Part shown: positions 15,816 to 23,438 of the stretch, in pieces | Layout: each line of letters begins with the position of its first letter | Position numbering within the stretch: the stretch's first letter is position 1 | Origin: Nitrosotalea sp. | Lineage (GTDB): Archaea > Thermoproteota > Nitrososphaeria > Nitrososphaerales > Nitrosopumilaceae | Direction of reading: 5' to 3' | Assembly: GCA_023252335.1 (NCBI GenBank) | Contig: JAJPEA010000003.1 | Span: forward strand, 1-42,569 | DNA: 42,569 nucleotides | Position numbers and translations under genes: made by a program | The notes under the pieces: model-generated | Databases searched by the model: none | The model's input: only the letters and a program-made list of their open reading frames with translations | What the model was told of the DNA's origin: nothing

Positions 15816-17324
15816 TTGAGCGGTAATTTCGTAGAACACAAGTATATCAAAAAATCAAGCATAGAGCATAGGGATTATCAAGACAACTTGGCAAGACAGG
15901 CAATTGCGGAAAATTGTTTGATTGTGCTTCCAACAGGGCTTGGCAAAACTACTGTTGCATTGCATGTAATTGCAGAGTTTTTGTCAAGAGGAAAAGGCGG
16001 CGTCTTGTTTTTGGCTCCCACTCGAGTCTTGGCTCATCAGCATTACGAGTTTTTAAAAAATAATTTGCTAATTGATGACATTGCTCTTGTTACAGGAGAA
16101 GATTTGCTTGCAAAAAGAAAGAAGCTTTGGATTAACAGCATAATATGTGCAACTCCAGAAATTGTAAAAAATGATCTTGATAGACAGATTGTATCACCAG
16201 ATCAGTTTTCACTTGTGATATTTGATGAGGCACATAGAACTGTTGGTGATTACGCCTATTCGGGAATTGCAGAACGTTTTGCAAACATGAATGTTCGAAT
16301 AATCGGCATGACTGCCACCTTGCCAAGTGAGAAGCAAAAGGCAGAAGAAATGGTCAAGATATTAAAAATTGCAAGTATTGCCCAGAGGACCGAAGAGAGC
16401 CCAGATGTAAGCCCATATGTTCAACAAACAGACACGCAGTGGATTACAGTTGAACTTGGACCTGAGATGAAAGAGATCCAGGCTTTGATCAAAGCCACAC
16501 TTGATTCAAGATATCTAGAGCTCAAAAAACTCGGACTCAACCTTTCTGGAAATAGGTCCATGTCTGAACTTTTACGCGTAAGAGAATTTGTTTTAAGACA
16601 AAATAGAAGAGCTGCCAAGCCACTTTTTACTGCCATACGTCTCATTCACGCACTAAATGTGTTTGAATCCCATGGTGTAACATCTTTTCTTAGATTTTGT
16701 GAGAGAACTCTGGAGAAAAAAGGGGTTGGCATAAGAGATTTGTTTGAAAATGACATGAACTTTGGAAAAGCAGTAAGGCTTGCAAAACAAGCGCAAGAAA
16801 AAGGAATCGAGCATTCAAAAATAGAAAAACTAAAAGAAGTATTGCAGGACATTCCCGGAAAAGCACTTGTCTTTACAAGCTATAGGGATTCAGTTGATGT
16901 CATACATCAGAAATTAAATGAAATGGGAATCTCTGCCGGATTTTTAATTGGAAAAGCTGGCGAAACTGGCCTTAAACAAAAAAAACAGATAGAAACAATA
17001 CAAAAATTCCGTGATGGACAATACAAGGTGTTGATTGCCACACGTGTGGGAGAAGAGGGCCTTGACATTTCAGAAGTTAATCTTGTAGTGTTTTTTGATA
17101 ACGTCCCAAGCTCAATTCGATATGTTCAGAGAAAAGGTCGTACTGGAAGAAAGGATTATGGAAAACTAGTTGTGTTGATTGCAAAAGATACAACAGATGA
17201 GACGTATTACTGGATTGGAAAACGAAAGGTTATAGCTGCAAAGGGAATGGGTGAAAAAATGAACAAGTTTTTGGAACAACAAGAAACACCTACTGCAAAA
17301 AAAGGTCTGGACTCATTTTTCTAG
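15816..17324 (+). CDS. hef: Hef/FANCM-type SF2 helicase without nuclease domain
   Basis: 502 residues, TTG 15816 (the codon before it is a stop, so this is the earliest start). RecA1: L-P-T-G-L-G-K-T-T (Walker A, 38-46), A-P-T-R-V-L, D-E-A-H (137-140), T-A-T-L-P-S. A helical insert typical of Hef/FANCM follows, then RecA2 with G-E-E-G-L-D-I and Q-R-K-G-R-T-G-R (about 438-445). Euryarchaeal Hef carries a C-terminal XPF nuclease; here the protein ends soon after RecA2 with K-K-G-L-D-S-F-F, a PIP-box-like tail. Probable role: remodelling stalled forks with PCNA. Divergent from the dCMP deaminase/polB operon. Confidence 0.92.
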   Translation: MSGNFVEHKYIKKSSIEHRDYQDNLARQAIAENCLIVLPTGLGKTTVALHVIAEFLSRGKGGVLFLAPTRVLAHQHYEFLKNNLLIDDIALVTGEDLLAKRKKLWINSIICATPEIVKNDLDRQIVSPDQFSLVIFDEAHRTVGDYAYSGIAERFANMNVRIIGMTATLPSEKQKAEEMVKILKIASIAQRTEESPDVSPYVQQTDTQWITVELGPEMKEIQALIKATLDSRYLELKKLGLNLSGNRSMSELLRVREFVLRQNRRAAKPLFTAIRLIHALNVFESHGVTSFLRFCERTLEKKGVGIRDLFENDMNFGKAVRLAKQAQEKGIEHSKIEKLKEVLQDIPGKALVFTSYRDSVDVIHQKLNEMGISAGFLIGKAGETGLKQKKQIETIQKFRDGQYKVLIATRVGEEGLDISEVNLVVFFDNVPSSIRYVQRKGRTGRKDYGKLVVLIAKDTTDETYYWIGKRKVIAAKGMGEKMNKFLEQQETPTAKKGLDSFF

Positions 17325-17398
17325 GATAATGTGGTTGTCTAATTTTAGATTCAAAATAAAATCACAGTTAAATATCATAGAAATACCACAGACTTTTG

Positions 17399-18169
17399 AT
17401 GAAGATCTTAAAAAACATAATTTTTCTAATCACTCTTCTAGTCATACCATCAATTGCACTTCCAATTTATGCTGATGACTCTGGAATTACTGCATCTACA
17501 AACAAGGATTCGTACCAACCAGGAGACAAGGTAATAATCAGCGGATCTGTTGGACAGATTGTAAACACCAATCCTGTAGATATCATTGTCAGAAGCCCCA
17601 TGGGAAATGTCTACGATGTGGGGCAGGTAAATCTGTTAAACAATCTATTTGTTCATGATTTTGTACTAAGTGATGACTCGGTAGGCGGCACATATACTGT
17701 CAATATCAAGTATGGCACTTCTTCAGGTCAGTTACATTTTGCATTAGATTCTGGAGCATTAAGTACGATTCCTGTCTTTGATAGCGAAATAAAAGTAAGG
17801 ACAAATGGTACAAACTTGGTAAAATATACCAATGTGGCATTATCAGCCAACAATACCATAAAAATTTCCATGGACACATCACAAATATCTGGCAATTCGG
17901 TAAACCAAGAATACCAAATTCCAAAAAAAGTAATTGATGCACCAGGAGGAAATATCATATTCAAGGTTGATGGAAACCAAATTCTGTGTTCTCAGAGCGA
18001 GACTGATACAATACGCATACTTGATTGTGCAATTCCTGCCAACTCTACAGACATTGAACTAGTCGGTACCACTGTAATTCCGGAATTTGGTCCACTCGCA
18101 GGTCTTGCAATATCAATATCAATAATTGCAGTCATTGTCTTGTCAAGGATTTCCAAAATTCACTTGTAG
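17399..18169 (+). CDS. PEFG-CTERM cell-surface protein
   Basis: 256 residues from ATG 17399; the TTG immediately before is in frame but unnecessary. Signal peptide about 1-25 (I-I-F-L-I-T-L-L-V-I-P-S-I-A-L-P-I-Y-A). The body is beta-rich and Ig-like: D-S-Y-Q-P-G-D-K-V-I-I-S-G near the start, then G-G-T-Y-T-V-N-I-K-Y-G. The C-terminus carries I-P-E-F-G-P-L-A-G-L-A, a hydrophobic helix and R-I-S-K, the thaumarchaeal PEFG sorting signal. The Y-x-P-G-D-x-V-x-I-x-G repeat resembles bacterial macroglobulin-like (MG2) or invasin-type domains. Surface or S-layer-associated role, ligand unknown. Confidence 0.85.
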   Translation: MKILKNIIFLITLLVIPSIALPIYADDSGITASTNKDSYQPGDKVIISGSVGQIVNTNPVDIIVRSPMGNVYDVGQVNLLNNLFVHDFVLSDDSVGGTYTVNIKYGTSSGQLHFALDSGALSTIPVFDSEIKVRTNGTNLVKYTNVALSANNTIKISMDTSQISGNSVNQEYQIPKKVIDAPGGNIIFKVDGNQILCSQSETDTIRILDCAIPANSTDIELVGTTVIPEFGPLAGLAISISIIAVIVLSRISKIHL

Positions 18170-18174
18170 ATACA

Positions 18175-18633
18175 TTACTTTTGCAAGTTATTCACAGTAA
18201 TACTATGTATCTTGTCTTTTAGATTTTGTATTAGAGTGTTGTATTTTGATATCTCTTTTTGTGACAAGTATTTTTCTTGTTCAAATTTTTTCACATGAGA
18301 CTCACATATCCAAAGAAATTCTAGATCATATGATATTGAATCATGAGAGTTGTTTTCTTCAATAGTGCCTGGATGTTCTTTTTCAAATTTTATCATTTCA
18401 GGTAGATGTTCTGCATTATTTCGTACTAGATTTAGAAATGAATCCAATTCTTTTTTCAAGGCCTTGTTGTCACGAATTTGTTGAGTCCAAACAGGTTTTG
18501 TCTTGTCATGATGTTCAAGTTCCTGATTTGACAAGTCAATCCCAAATGTGTCCAAAACATCCCTTGTTATTTCTTCTCTTACACTTTCTGACGTTTTTAT
18601 CAGGTTTTCTGTAGTATTGTCTCTTAGTCTCAT
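18175..18633 (-). CDS. Uncharacterised helical protein
   Basis: 152 residues from ATG 18633, strongly charged and predicted helical, with E-S-V-R-E-E-I-T-R-D-V-L-D-T-F-G-I near the start, N-N-A-E-H-L-P-E-M-I-K-F in the middle and a coiled-coil-like C-terminus (Y-N-T-L-I-Q-N-L-K-D-K-I). No cysteines in pairs, no signal peptide and no recognised motif. Its stop lies 5 nt from the end of the convergent PEFG gene. Probably cytoplasmic; function unknown. Confidence 0.6.
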   Translation of the reverse strand: MRLRDNTTENLIKTSESVREEITRDVLDTFGIDLSNQELEHHDKTKPVWTQQIRDNKALKKELDSFLNLVRNNAEHLPEMIKFEKEHPGTIEENNSHDSISYDLEFLWICESHVKKFEQEKYLSQKEISKYNTLIQNLKDKIHSITVNNLQK

Positions 18634-18790
18634 GTCTATTGGTCTAGTTGTATTGTGATACTATACTATGTCCAAATAATGTAACAAATTGGTTTAGAGA
18701 CTGTCTAGTGAACATGATGGAAACATAGAAAAAGGTTTTGTGGACGATTTTTCAAAAGATATTTAACATCTTAAAGAATCATGAGTGAAC

Positions 18791-19042
18791 ATGATTACGT
18801 ACATTCTTGCAACATGCATACCTGGAAATGAAAAAGAAGTTATACAAAAAATAAAGGAATTGCCAAATGTTGTTGAAGTAAATGGAATCATGGGCAAATA
18901 CGATATTTTTGTCAAGATTCAAGCCTCTGATGTGGCAAAAGTTGATTCCGCCATAGGAAAGGTACGAAGTGTCCCGCATGTTACTAGTACTGTATCCATA
19001 CCTGCAATTTACGGTCAGGGCGGAACTATAGACGACGAATAG
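18791..19042 (+). CDS. Stand-alone Lrp/AsnC ligand-binding (RAM) domain
   Basis: 83 residues from ATG 18791; GTG 18785 is also in frame, but TATA-like GATATTTAAC (18759-18768) is 23-32 nt before the ATG. The fold reads I-T-Y-I-L-A-T-C-I-P-G-N-E-K-E-V, then P-N-V-V-E-V-N-G-I-M-G-K-Y-D-I-F-V-K-I, then V-R-S-V-P-H-V-T-S-T-V-S, the beta-alpha-beta-beta-alpha-beta pattern of the Lrp effector domain. There is no helix-turn-helix. Such single-domain proteins bind amino acids as oligomers and may modulate full-length Lrp regulators. Confidence 0.88.
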   Translation: MITYILATCIPGNEKEVIQKIKELPNVVEVNGIMGKYDIFVKIQASDVAKVDSAIGKVRSVPHVTSTVSIPAIYGQGGTIDDE

Positions 19043-19106
19043 TCTGTTTCCAATTTCATATATCAATGCGGATAAAGATTATCTAGAATGATGCTGTACT
19101 TATCAC

Positions 19107-19505
19107 ATGACAAAAGTGATTGAGGTTGCAGATTCGGAAAGAATTGGACGAGTACCTGATAAAACTATTGTATTAATGTCGGGGGGGAAATTTTTGGAAC
19201 GAGGTCATATTGTACAAAATGTCGCACTTAACCTATACATTCAAGGCAAGGATGCACAACTTGGGCCATATTCTTTGATTACTGCACTTGTTGAGACCGA
19301 CAAGGGGGTGATAGAAATGACATATGATGAGGGGTATAGAGGCGAAAATGCCATAGAAGAGGCAACAGCATTTCTTACATCACACCTTGGCATTTCTGCC
19401 CTAATACTAAGATCAATTATCCAGCTTGATCAATCTATGAATAAAAATAATTTAATCATACTAGAATCACGTGATCAAGAAGAAGAGGAATTTTATGAAG
19501 TTTGA
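19107..19505 (+). CDS. Conserved-looking unknown protein
   Basis: 132 residues from ATG 19107. Alternating strands and helices: K-T-I-V-L-M-S-G-G-K-F-L-E-R-G-H-I-V-Q-N-V-A-L-N-L-Y, S-L-I-T-A-L-V-E-T-D-K-G-V-I-E-M-T-Y-D-E-G-Y, then helix E-E-A-T-A-F-L-T-S-H-L-G and an acidic end (D-Q-E-E-E-E-F). The G-K-F-L-E-R-G-H segment faintly recalls Alba-type nucleic-acid binding, too weak to assign. Overlaps the next small zinc gene by 11 nt, suggesting translational coupling. Confidence 0.6.
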   Translation: MTKVIEVADSERIGRVPDKTIVLMSGGKFLERGHIVQNVALNLYIQGKDAQLGPYSLITALVETDKGVIEMTYDEGYRGENAIEEATAFLTSHLGISALILRSIIQLDQSMNKNNLIILESRDQEEEEFYEV

Positions 19506-19638
19506 ACGAAAACCAATTGTATTTACTCCAACTTGTGCCATGTGCGGAAAACCCGTAAAGGAACACACTCAAGAACAGATAAGATCATGTACTGATGAGA
19601 GACGCAAATCTCATGTGCAAACTAATGAATCTGCGTGA
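19495..19638 (+). CDS. 47-residue zinc-knuckle-like protein
   Basis: ATG 19495 to TGA 19638: M-K-F-E-R-K-P-I-V-F, T-P-T-C-A-M-C-G-K-P-V, K-E-H-T-Q-E-Q-I-R-S-C and a basic, polar tail. C-x2-C ... H ... C could bind one zinc. The start lies within the end of the preceding gene (11-nt overlap, different frame), so the two are probably translated together. No family recognised. Confidence 0.55.
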   Translation: MKFERKPIVFTPTCAMCGKPVKEHTQEQIRSCTDERRKSHVQTNESA

Positions 19639-19685
19639 GATACATTGGTTAGATACAACTAGTTCCTCCTGATACATACATTCGT

Positions 19686-19904
19686 GTGAAAAAAGGACTG
19701 CAAGGAGATCATGTTGTATCACAATATCCTTCGTTTCATGAATCAATGTATGATTCGTTTGAAATAATATCTCTGAATGGTAAAGTTGCAATATATTATT
19801 ACAAAAATGGCACACTTGAAGTAGATGGAGATGACAAGAATTCGTTTTTTCGTAGCATAATACGTCAAGTTAACAAACTTGTTTCAAGAAAAGAGTATCT
19901 GTGA
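19686..19904 (+). CDS. Small unknown protein, start uncertain
   Basis: 72 residues from GTG 19686. The text Q-Y-P-S-F-H-E-S-M-Y-D-S-F-E-I, V-A-I-Y-Y-Y-K-N-G-T-L-E-V-D-G-D-D, then helix F-F-R-S-I-I-R-Q-V-N-K-L-V is protein-like. The frame is open back to 19653 and still looks coding (L-V-P-P-D-T-Y-I-R-V), with no start codon there, so either the gene begins at GTG or its 5' end has been lost. Third in a plus-strand row after 19107 and 19495. Confidence 0.5.
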   Translation: MKKGLQGDHVVSQYPSFHESMYDSFEIISLNGKVAIYYYKNGTLEVDGDDKNSFFRSIIRQVNKLVSRKEYL

Positions 19905-19917
19905 CATTAAGAATTAT

Positions 19918-20079
19918 TCATGTACTTTTTGTCCAGTTTTCCACATCAAAACCTGGACAATTTCCTGAAAACTCTTTTATCATGATAACTCTGCAAATTT
20001 GTTCTTGCAATTCCGAGTGTTCTGCAAACTTTTGTCTGCAAATAGGACATTTTTCACTTTTGAACAATGATATAATCAA
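19918..20079 (-). CDS. 53-residue zinc-finger-like protein
   Basis: Minus-strand frame from TTG 20079 (alternative TTG 20067) to TGA at 19918. It contains E-K-C-P-I-C-R-Q-K-F-A-E-H-S-E-L-Q-E-Q, then I-C-R-V and a further Cys in G-N-C-P-G-F-D: C-x2-C with His and Cys partners as in small zinc fingers, followed by F-D-V-E-N-W. It lies between the convergent end of the 19686 gene and the PD-(D/E)xK-like gene on the same strand, which ends 27 nt upstream. No ATG start, which lowers confidence. Confidence 0.5.
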   Translation of the reverse strand: MIISLFKSEKCPICRQKFAEHSELQEQICRVIMIKEFSGNCPGFDVENWTKST

Positions 20080-20106
20080 GTAAAACCAGTCTATTGAAAT
20101 TTTCTA

Positions 20107-20766
20107 TTATAGATCAAGTTCGCTTGCGTCTTGTAACTTTCCAGTTAATTCAAGATAGGTATACGGGTCTAGTTGTTTTGCAAAACCTTTGTCTATATTT
20201 ATCAGATATATGGAATGCAAATGGGCATTAAGGATGTCATCTATCTCAATAGGCGGATTCTTGTAAAACCTGTCTACTAGCGACTTTATTTTTTGAACCT
20301 CCTCAAGTTTCCTATCCTTTGGAGGTTTTAGGAATATCTTGGGTATTGGTAAAATTCCAACAACCGGAGTAGCTAACGCAAACTTGGAACAATGTTTACT
20401 ATATCGTGCAATCTTGCTTGATATTCTTGCAACGTAATAATCAATTGTATCAAGTGCATGGTCTGGCGGGGTAAATCCGGTTTCTATTTCTAGAATTAAT
20501 GTGCCATCGCCTTTTGTTGCAAACACATCGCAGACCAAAATGTTTGAGAGTTGTTTTTCAATGTCTACTGTATACCCATAAGATATCAGATTTGCAGCAC
20601 ATATTATCTCCAATACGGAATGGTTTATCTTGACTAGGTTTTTTTTATACAGCTCAATTAGTCGTTCTCTAACAAAGTTTGTCTTTGACTTTATTTCAGG
20701 AGTCTGATCGCGCGTCAGTTTCTCAGTAACTGTATAGACATCATCTGTGAACTTTTCTAAATCCAA
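20107..20766 (-). CDS. Probable PD-(D/E)xK-fold protein (nuclease-like)
   Basis: 219 residues, TTG 20766; TATA-like CTTAAACC (plus 20793-20800, minus sense) is 27-34 nt upstream. The middle reads I-S-Y-G-Y-T-V-D-I-E-K-Q, I-L-V-C-D-V-F-A-T-K-G-D-G-T-L-I-L-E-I-E-T-G: an Asp on one strand and Glu-x-Glu on the next match the D...ExK-type site of restriction-like nucleases, with Glu in place of Lys. A helix and strand follow (Y-V-A-R-I-S-S-K-I-A-R-Y, K-F-A-L-A-T-P). It could be a DNA repair nuclease or an inactivated relative. No partner in the neighbourhood. Confidence 0.6.
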   Translation of the reverse strand: MDLEKFTDDVYTVTEKLTRDQTPEIKSKTNFVRERLIELYKKNLVKINHSVLEIICAANLISYGYTVDIEKQLSNILVCDVFATKGDGTLILEIETGFTPPDHALDTIDYYVARISSKIARYSKHCSKFALATPVVGILPIPKIFLKPPKDRKLEEVQKIKSLVDRFYKNPPIEIDDILNAHLHSIYLINIDKGFAKQLDPYTYLELTGKLQDASELDL

Positions 20767-21014
20767 AATCCACTATTTCAAATCTAGCCCGGGGTTTAAG
20801 AGGATTCGCTAAACCGATCACGATACTATCATTTTCACAGGTTTTGCAACTAGTATGATATTTGGGCAGGCAAGACACATTGAGGAAGTGCACATACAGA
20901 TCATTTCATCGAATTGGTTTTATTCTAGAACTGCAAGGCATTTTCATGATAAAGCAGATGATGTATTTCATAGGCAAAAAATGGCTTATTAGAATACATG
21001 CAAGTAAAAAGAGA

Positions 21015-21113
21015 ATGTCTACACAAACACAATATGAGCCGCTCATCATAGAAGATGATTGGATCTCTTTTGGATATGTAAGACGGGGAGAATCTATCAT
21101 TGATTTACAATAG
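21015..21113 (+). CDS. Possible 32-residue peptide
   Basis: ATG 21015 to TAG 21113: M-S-T-Q-T-Q-Y-E-P-L-I-I-E-D-D-W-I-S-F-G-Y-V-R-R-G-E-S-I-I-D-L-Q. TATA-like CTTATTAG (20985-20992) lies 23-30 nt upstream. The frame is open back to 20862, but a different frame (20855-20992) is equally protein-like there, which hints at an older longer gene broken by a frameshift. Low certainty. Confidence 0.3.
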   Translation: MSTQTQYEPLIIEDDWISFGYVRRGESIIDLQ

Positions 21114-21185
21114 ATACGTCATTACAGAATAAAATTTGTTTGCGTAAAAACACTTGGAATTGTGAAAGTTGAAAGATAGATAATA

Positions 21186-21206
21186 ATATGGTATTTTATG
21201 CCATAT
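21186..21206. promoter_or_regulatory. Near-palindrome directly before the EVE gene
   Basis: ATATGGTAT (21186-21194) and ATGCCATAT (21198-21206) form 9-nt arms around TTT with one T:G mismatch. It ends 4 nt before ATG 21211 and overlaps the A/T-rich region where the TATA box or mRNA start would be. It may be an operator or a 5' RNA hairpin controlling initiation. Confidence 0.4.
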
Positions 21207-21210
21207 CATC

Positions 21211-21618
21211 ATGAATTATTGGCTTTTAAAACAAGAACCATCAGTATACAACTTTGAGACTCTGGTGAAAGAAAGAAAAACTGTATGGGATGGAGTTCAT
21301 AACAATTTGGCTCTAAAACATATGCGCAGTATGAAAAAAGGTGACAAGGCAATATTTTATCACACAGGAGATGAAAAACAGGCAGTTGGAATAATTGACA
21401 TTATAACAAACCCATATCCAAATCCAAAAGAATCTGATAAACGATTCATAGTATTTGATGTTCAGGTGTCAGGCAAGCTCAAGAGGCCTGTCACTCTGGG
21501 GGAGATAAAAAACGATGCAAAATACAAAGACTGGGAACTGGTAAGAAATTCTCGTCTTTCTGCAATGCCAGTGCCAAAGATTTTGTGGGATGACATTATT
21601 AAAAAATCAAAGAACTAG
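21211..21618 (+). CDS. EVE-domain protein (PUA-like fold)
   Basis: 135 residues, a single EVE domain: N-Y-W-L-L-K-Q-E-P-S-V-Y-N-F, then V-W-D-G-V-H-N-N-L-A, M-K-K-G-D-K-A-I-F-Y-H-T-G, A-V-G-I-I-D-I, F-D-V-Q-V and the closing L-V-R-N-S-R-L-S-A-M-P-V. EVE domains share the PUA/YTH fold and are thought to bind modified bases in RNA or DNA; the aromatic W-D-G and H-T-G positions form the putative pocket. Length is normal and the protein looks intact. A near-palindrome sits directly before the ATG. Confidence 0.93.
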   Translation: MNYWLLKQEPSVYNFETLVKERKTVWDGVHNNLALKHMRSMKKGDKAIFYHTGDEKQAVGIIDIITNPYPNPKESDKRFIVFDVQVSGKLKRPVTLGEIKNDAKYKDWELVRNSRLSAMPVPKILWDDIIKKSKN

Positions 21619-21660
21619 TTTTTTGAAAAGATTTTTTATCAAGGTAAAGTGTATCAAACC

Positions 21661-21915
21661 ATGGTAGAACTATCAAATGATGATAAACTAGTGTTACTCC
21701 AGCATGCCATTGGTAAATATGAGGATGAAAATACTTTGCTTGAGAAACTAAAAACAATATTGGAACAAAAAGATATTGATAGAGGTATTGCTACATTGAT
21801 TGGAACACAACGAGTGCGAAGAATAGGTCCCGACATGTTACAAAATAATGTCAGCCACATTGGTGAATTACCTGAAATTCCAGCCCATATCAAAGAAATT
21901 GTGGATAACCTGTAG
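21661..21915 (+). CDS. Small helical protein, unknown
   Basis: 84 residues from ATG 21661 (the in-frame GTG at 21649 is less likely). Mostly helical: L-S-N-D-D-K-L-V-L-L-Q-H-A-I-G-K-Y, E-N-T-L-L-E-K-L-K-T-I-L-E-Q-K-D-I-D-R-G-I, then R-V-R-R-I-G-P-D-M-L and a Pro-containing C-terminus. It follows the EVE gene by 42 nt on the same strand and could share its transcript. No family recognised. Confidence 0.6.
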   Translation: MVELSNDDKLVLLQHAIGKYEDENTLLEKLKTILEQKDIDRGIATLIGTQRVRRIGPDMLQNNVSHIGELPEIPAHIKEIVDNL

Positions 21916-21942
21916 GTAGTTAATTATTAGATTTTGCAAATC

Positions 21943-22197
21943 TTATTTTTTTGAGTAAATGTCACCGCCAAGATAATTTCCATTCTCATCATATACACAA
22001 AATATTGTTGCATCCTTTGAATTATCAACATCTTTTGAAGCATTTTTGGTCATTAGAGTTGCTTTTTTTATTGCCTCTTCAGCATCATCCAGGTCTTCTA
22101 CTACCCAATGGCCTTCTCCTGGATTCTCAAACATTTCTATACCAATAATACGAAATTTACCATGTGGTGGTTTGAGTTCTGGAAACTCCCTGAACAT
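21943..22197 (-). CDS. Small unknown protein
   Basis: 84 residues from ATG 22197. The frame is open to 22308, but that would overlap the divergent dehydrogenase, and a TATA-like TTTTTATGG (plus 22221-22230, minus sense) lies 24-33 nt before ATG 22197. Text: F-R-I-I-G-I-E-M-F, G-H-W-V-V-E-D-L-D-D-A-E-E-A-I-K-K-A-T, then D-A-T-I-F-C-V-Y-D-E-N-G-N-Y-L-G-G-D, an alpha/beta mini-domain with a C-terminal beta hairpin. Function unknown. Confidence 0.65.
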   Translation of the reverse strand: MFREFPELKPPHGKFRIIGIEMFENPGEGHWVVEDLDDAEEAIKKATLMTKNASKDVDNSKDATIFCVYDENGNYLGGDIYSKK

Positions 22198-22220
22198 TAA
22201 ACATACTACAACATGACACC

Positions 22221-22249
22221 ATAAAAACAAAATCGGCAATTTATTAACA
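22221..22249. promoter_or_regulatory. Divergent promoter between 21943-22197 and the dehydrogenase
   Basis: Contains a minus-strand TATA-like TTTTTATGG (22221-22230) placed correctly for ATG 22197, and a plus-strand TTTATTAA (22240-22247) 37-44 nt before GTG 22284. The two genes are divergently transcribed from this short A/T-rich segment. Confidence 0.4.
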
Positions 22250-22283
22250 AAAAATTTGAATTCTTGAAAACTTACAAATAGAT

Positions 22284-23438
22284 GTGATTCAAACCAATAC
22301 CGTGACAATAAAAAATATCACTGTTTTAGGTTCTGGAATAATGGGGCATGGAATTGCCCAAGTTTCTGCAATGGCAGGATATAACGTAGTTCTTCGAGAT
22401 ATTGAAAAACAATTTTTAGATAAAGCGATGGAAAAGATCAAGTGGTCACTTGATAAACTAGTCTCAAAGCAAAAAATTACAGAAGATCAAGGAAAAGAAA
22501 TTTTTGCAAGGATAATACCAGTGGTAGATTTGGCCGAGTCTCTAAAAGACTGCGATTTAATGATTGAAGTAGTACCTGAAATAATGGATTTAAAGAAAAA
22601 AGTCTATGCCGAAGTGGATAAAGTTGCACAACAAAAGACAGTATTTGCATCAAATACCAGTACTTTACCTATAACAGAAATTGCAAGTACTACATCTAGA
22701 CCAGAAAAATTCATTGGAATCCATTTTTTCAACCCTCCACAATTAATGAAGTTAGTCGAAGTCATCCCGGGTCAAAAGACATCAGCAGATCTTGTAGACA
22801 CGACAATTAATTTTGTCAAATCTGTCTCAAAGGAGCCGGTTCTGTGCAAAAGAGATGTTCCAGGATTTATAGTAAATAGATTATTCATTCCACTAGTACA
22901 TGAAGCTGCATATGCAATGGATAGAACTGGTGCAACAAAAGAAGAGATTGATTCTGCAGTAAAATTTACATTACACTTTCCAATGGGAATATTCGAACTC
23001 GCAGACTTTACTGGCATGGATGTAATTCACAAGGCAACACTTGAAATGCATTCACGTGATAAAAAAGTAATCAACCCGCATCCATTAATTGAGAAATTAT
23101 ACAATGAAAAGAAACTGGGACAAAAAAGCGGTGAAGGTTTTTACAAATATTCTGGAGAACAGTATGAAAGAATCACACTAACAGAAGAATTGGCAAAAAA
23201 ATTCAATCCGATTCAATTGTTAGGAAACATACTAAACAATGCTGCGTGGCTTGTTACAAATCAGGCAAGCGATGTTATTGAAATTGAAAAAGCTTTGTCA
23301 CTTGGGATGGGACTCAAAAAACCATTGTTTGATACTGCAAAACAATTTGGAATTGCAAATATCGTACAAGAATTACAAAAATTATCTAAAGAAAACAAGT
23401 TTTACGAACCAGACCCGTATCTAGTATCACTCAAGTAG
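22284..23438 (+). CDS. 3-hydroxyacyl-CoA (3-hydroxybutyryl-CoA) dehydrogenase
   Basis: 384 residues from GTG 22284 (GTG 22302 also possible). Rossmann NAD motif G-S-G-I-M-G-H-G-I-A-Q, then S-N-T-S-T-L-P-I-T-E-I-A, G-I-H-F-F-N-P-P-Q-L-M-K-L-V-E and D-V-P-G-F-I-V-N-R. A ~100-residue C-terminal extension (L-G-M-G-L-K-K-P-L-F-D) is a partial second 3HCDH domain. It oxidises (S)-3-hydroxybutyryl-CoA to acetoacetyl-CoA; in thaumarchaea this is a late step of the hydroxypropionate/hydroxybutyrate CO2-fixation cycle. Catalytic His and Glu/Asn positions are conserved. Its end overlaps the convergent LOG-like gene by 8 nt. Confidence 0.93.
   Translation: MIQTNTVTIKNITVLGSGIMGHGIAQVSAMAGYNVVLRDIEKQFLDKAMEKIKWSLDKLVSKQKITEDQGKEIFARIIPVVDLAESLKDCDLMIEVVPEIMDLKKKVYAEVDKVAQQKTVFASNTSTLPITEIASTTSRPEKFIGIHFFNPPQLMKLVEVIPGQKTSADLVDTTINFVKSVSKEPVLCKRDVPGFIVNRLFIPLVHEAAYAMDRTGATKEEIDSAVKFTLHFPMGIFELADFTGMDVIHKATLEMHSRDKKVINPHPLIEKLYNEKKLGQKSGEGFYKYSGEQYERITLTEELAKKFNPIQLLGNILNNAAWLVTNQASDVIEIEKALSLGMGLKKPLFDTAKQFGIANIVQELQKLSKENKFYEPDPYLVSLK

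Noticed and set aside
20855..20992. 45-codon plus-strand ORF starting ATG 20855
   Set aside because: Reads moderately well but overlaps another open frame, lacks a TATA element and has no recognisable pattern; noted only as a possible frameshifted remnant with 21015-21113.
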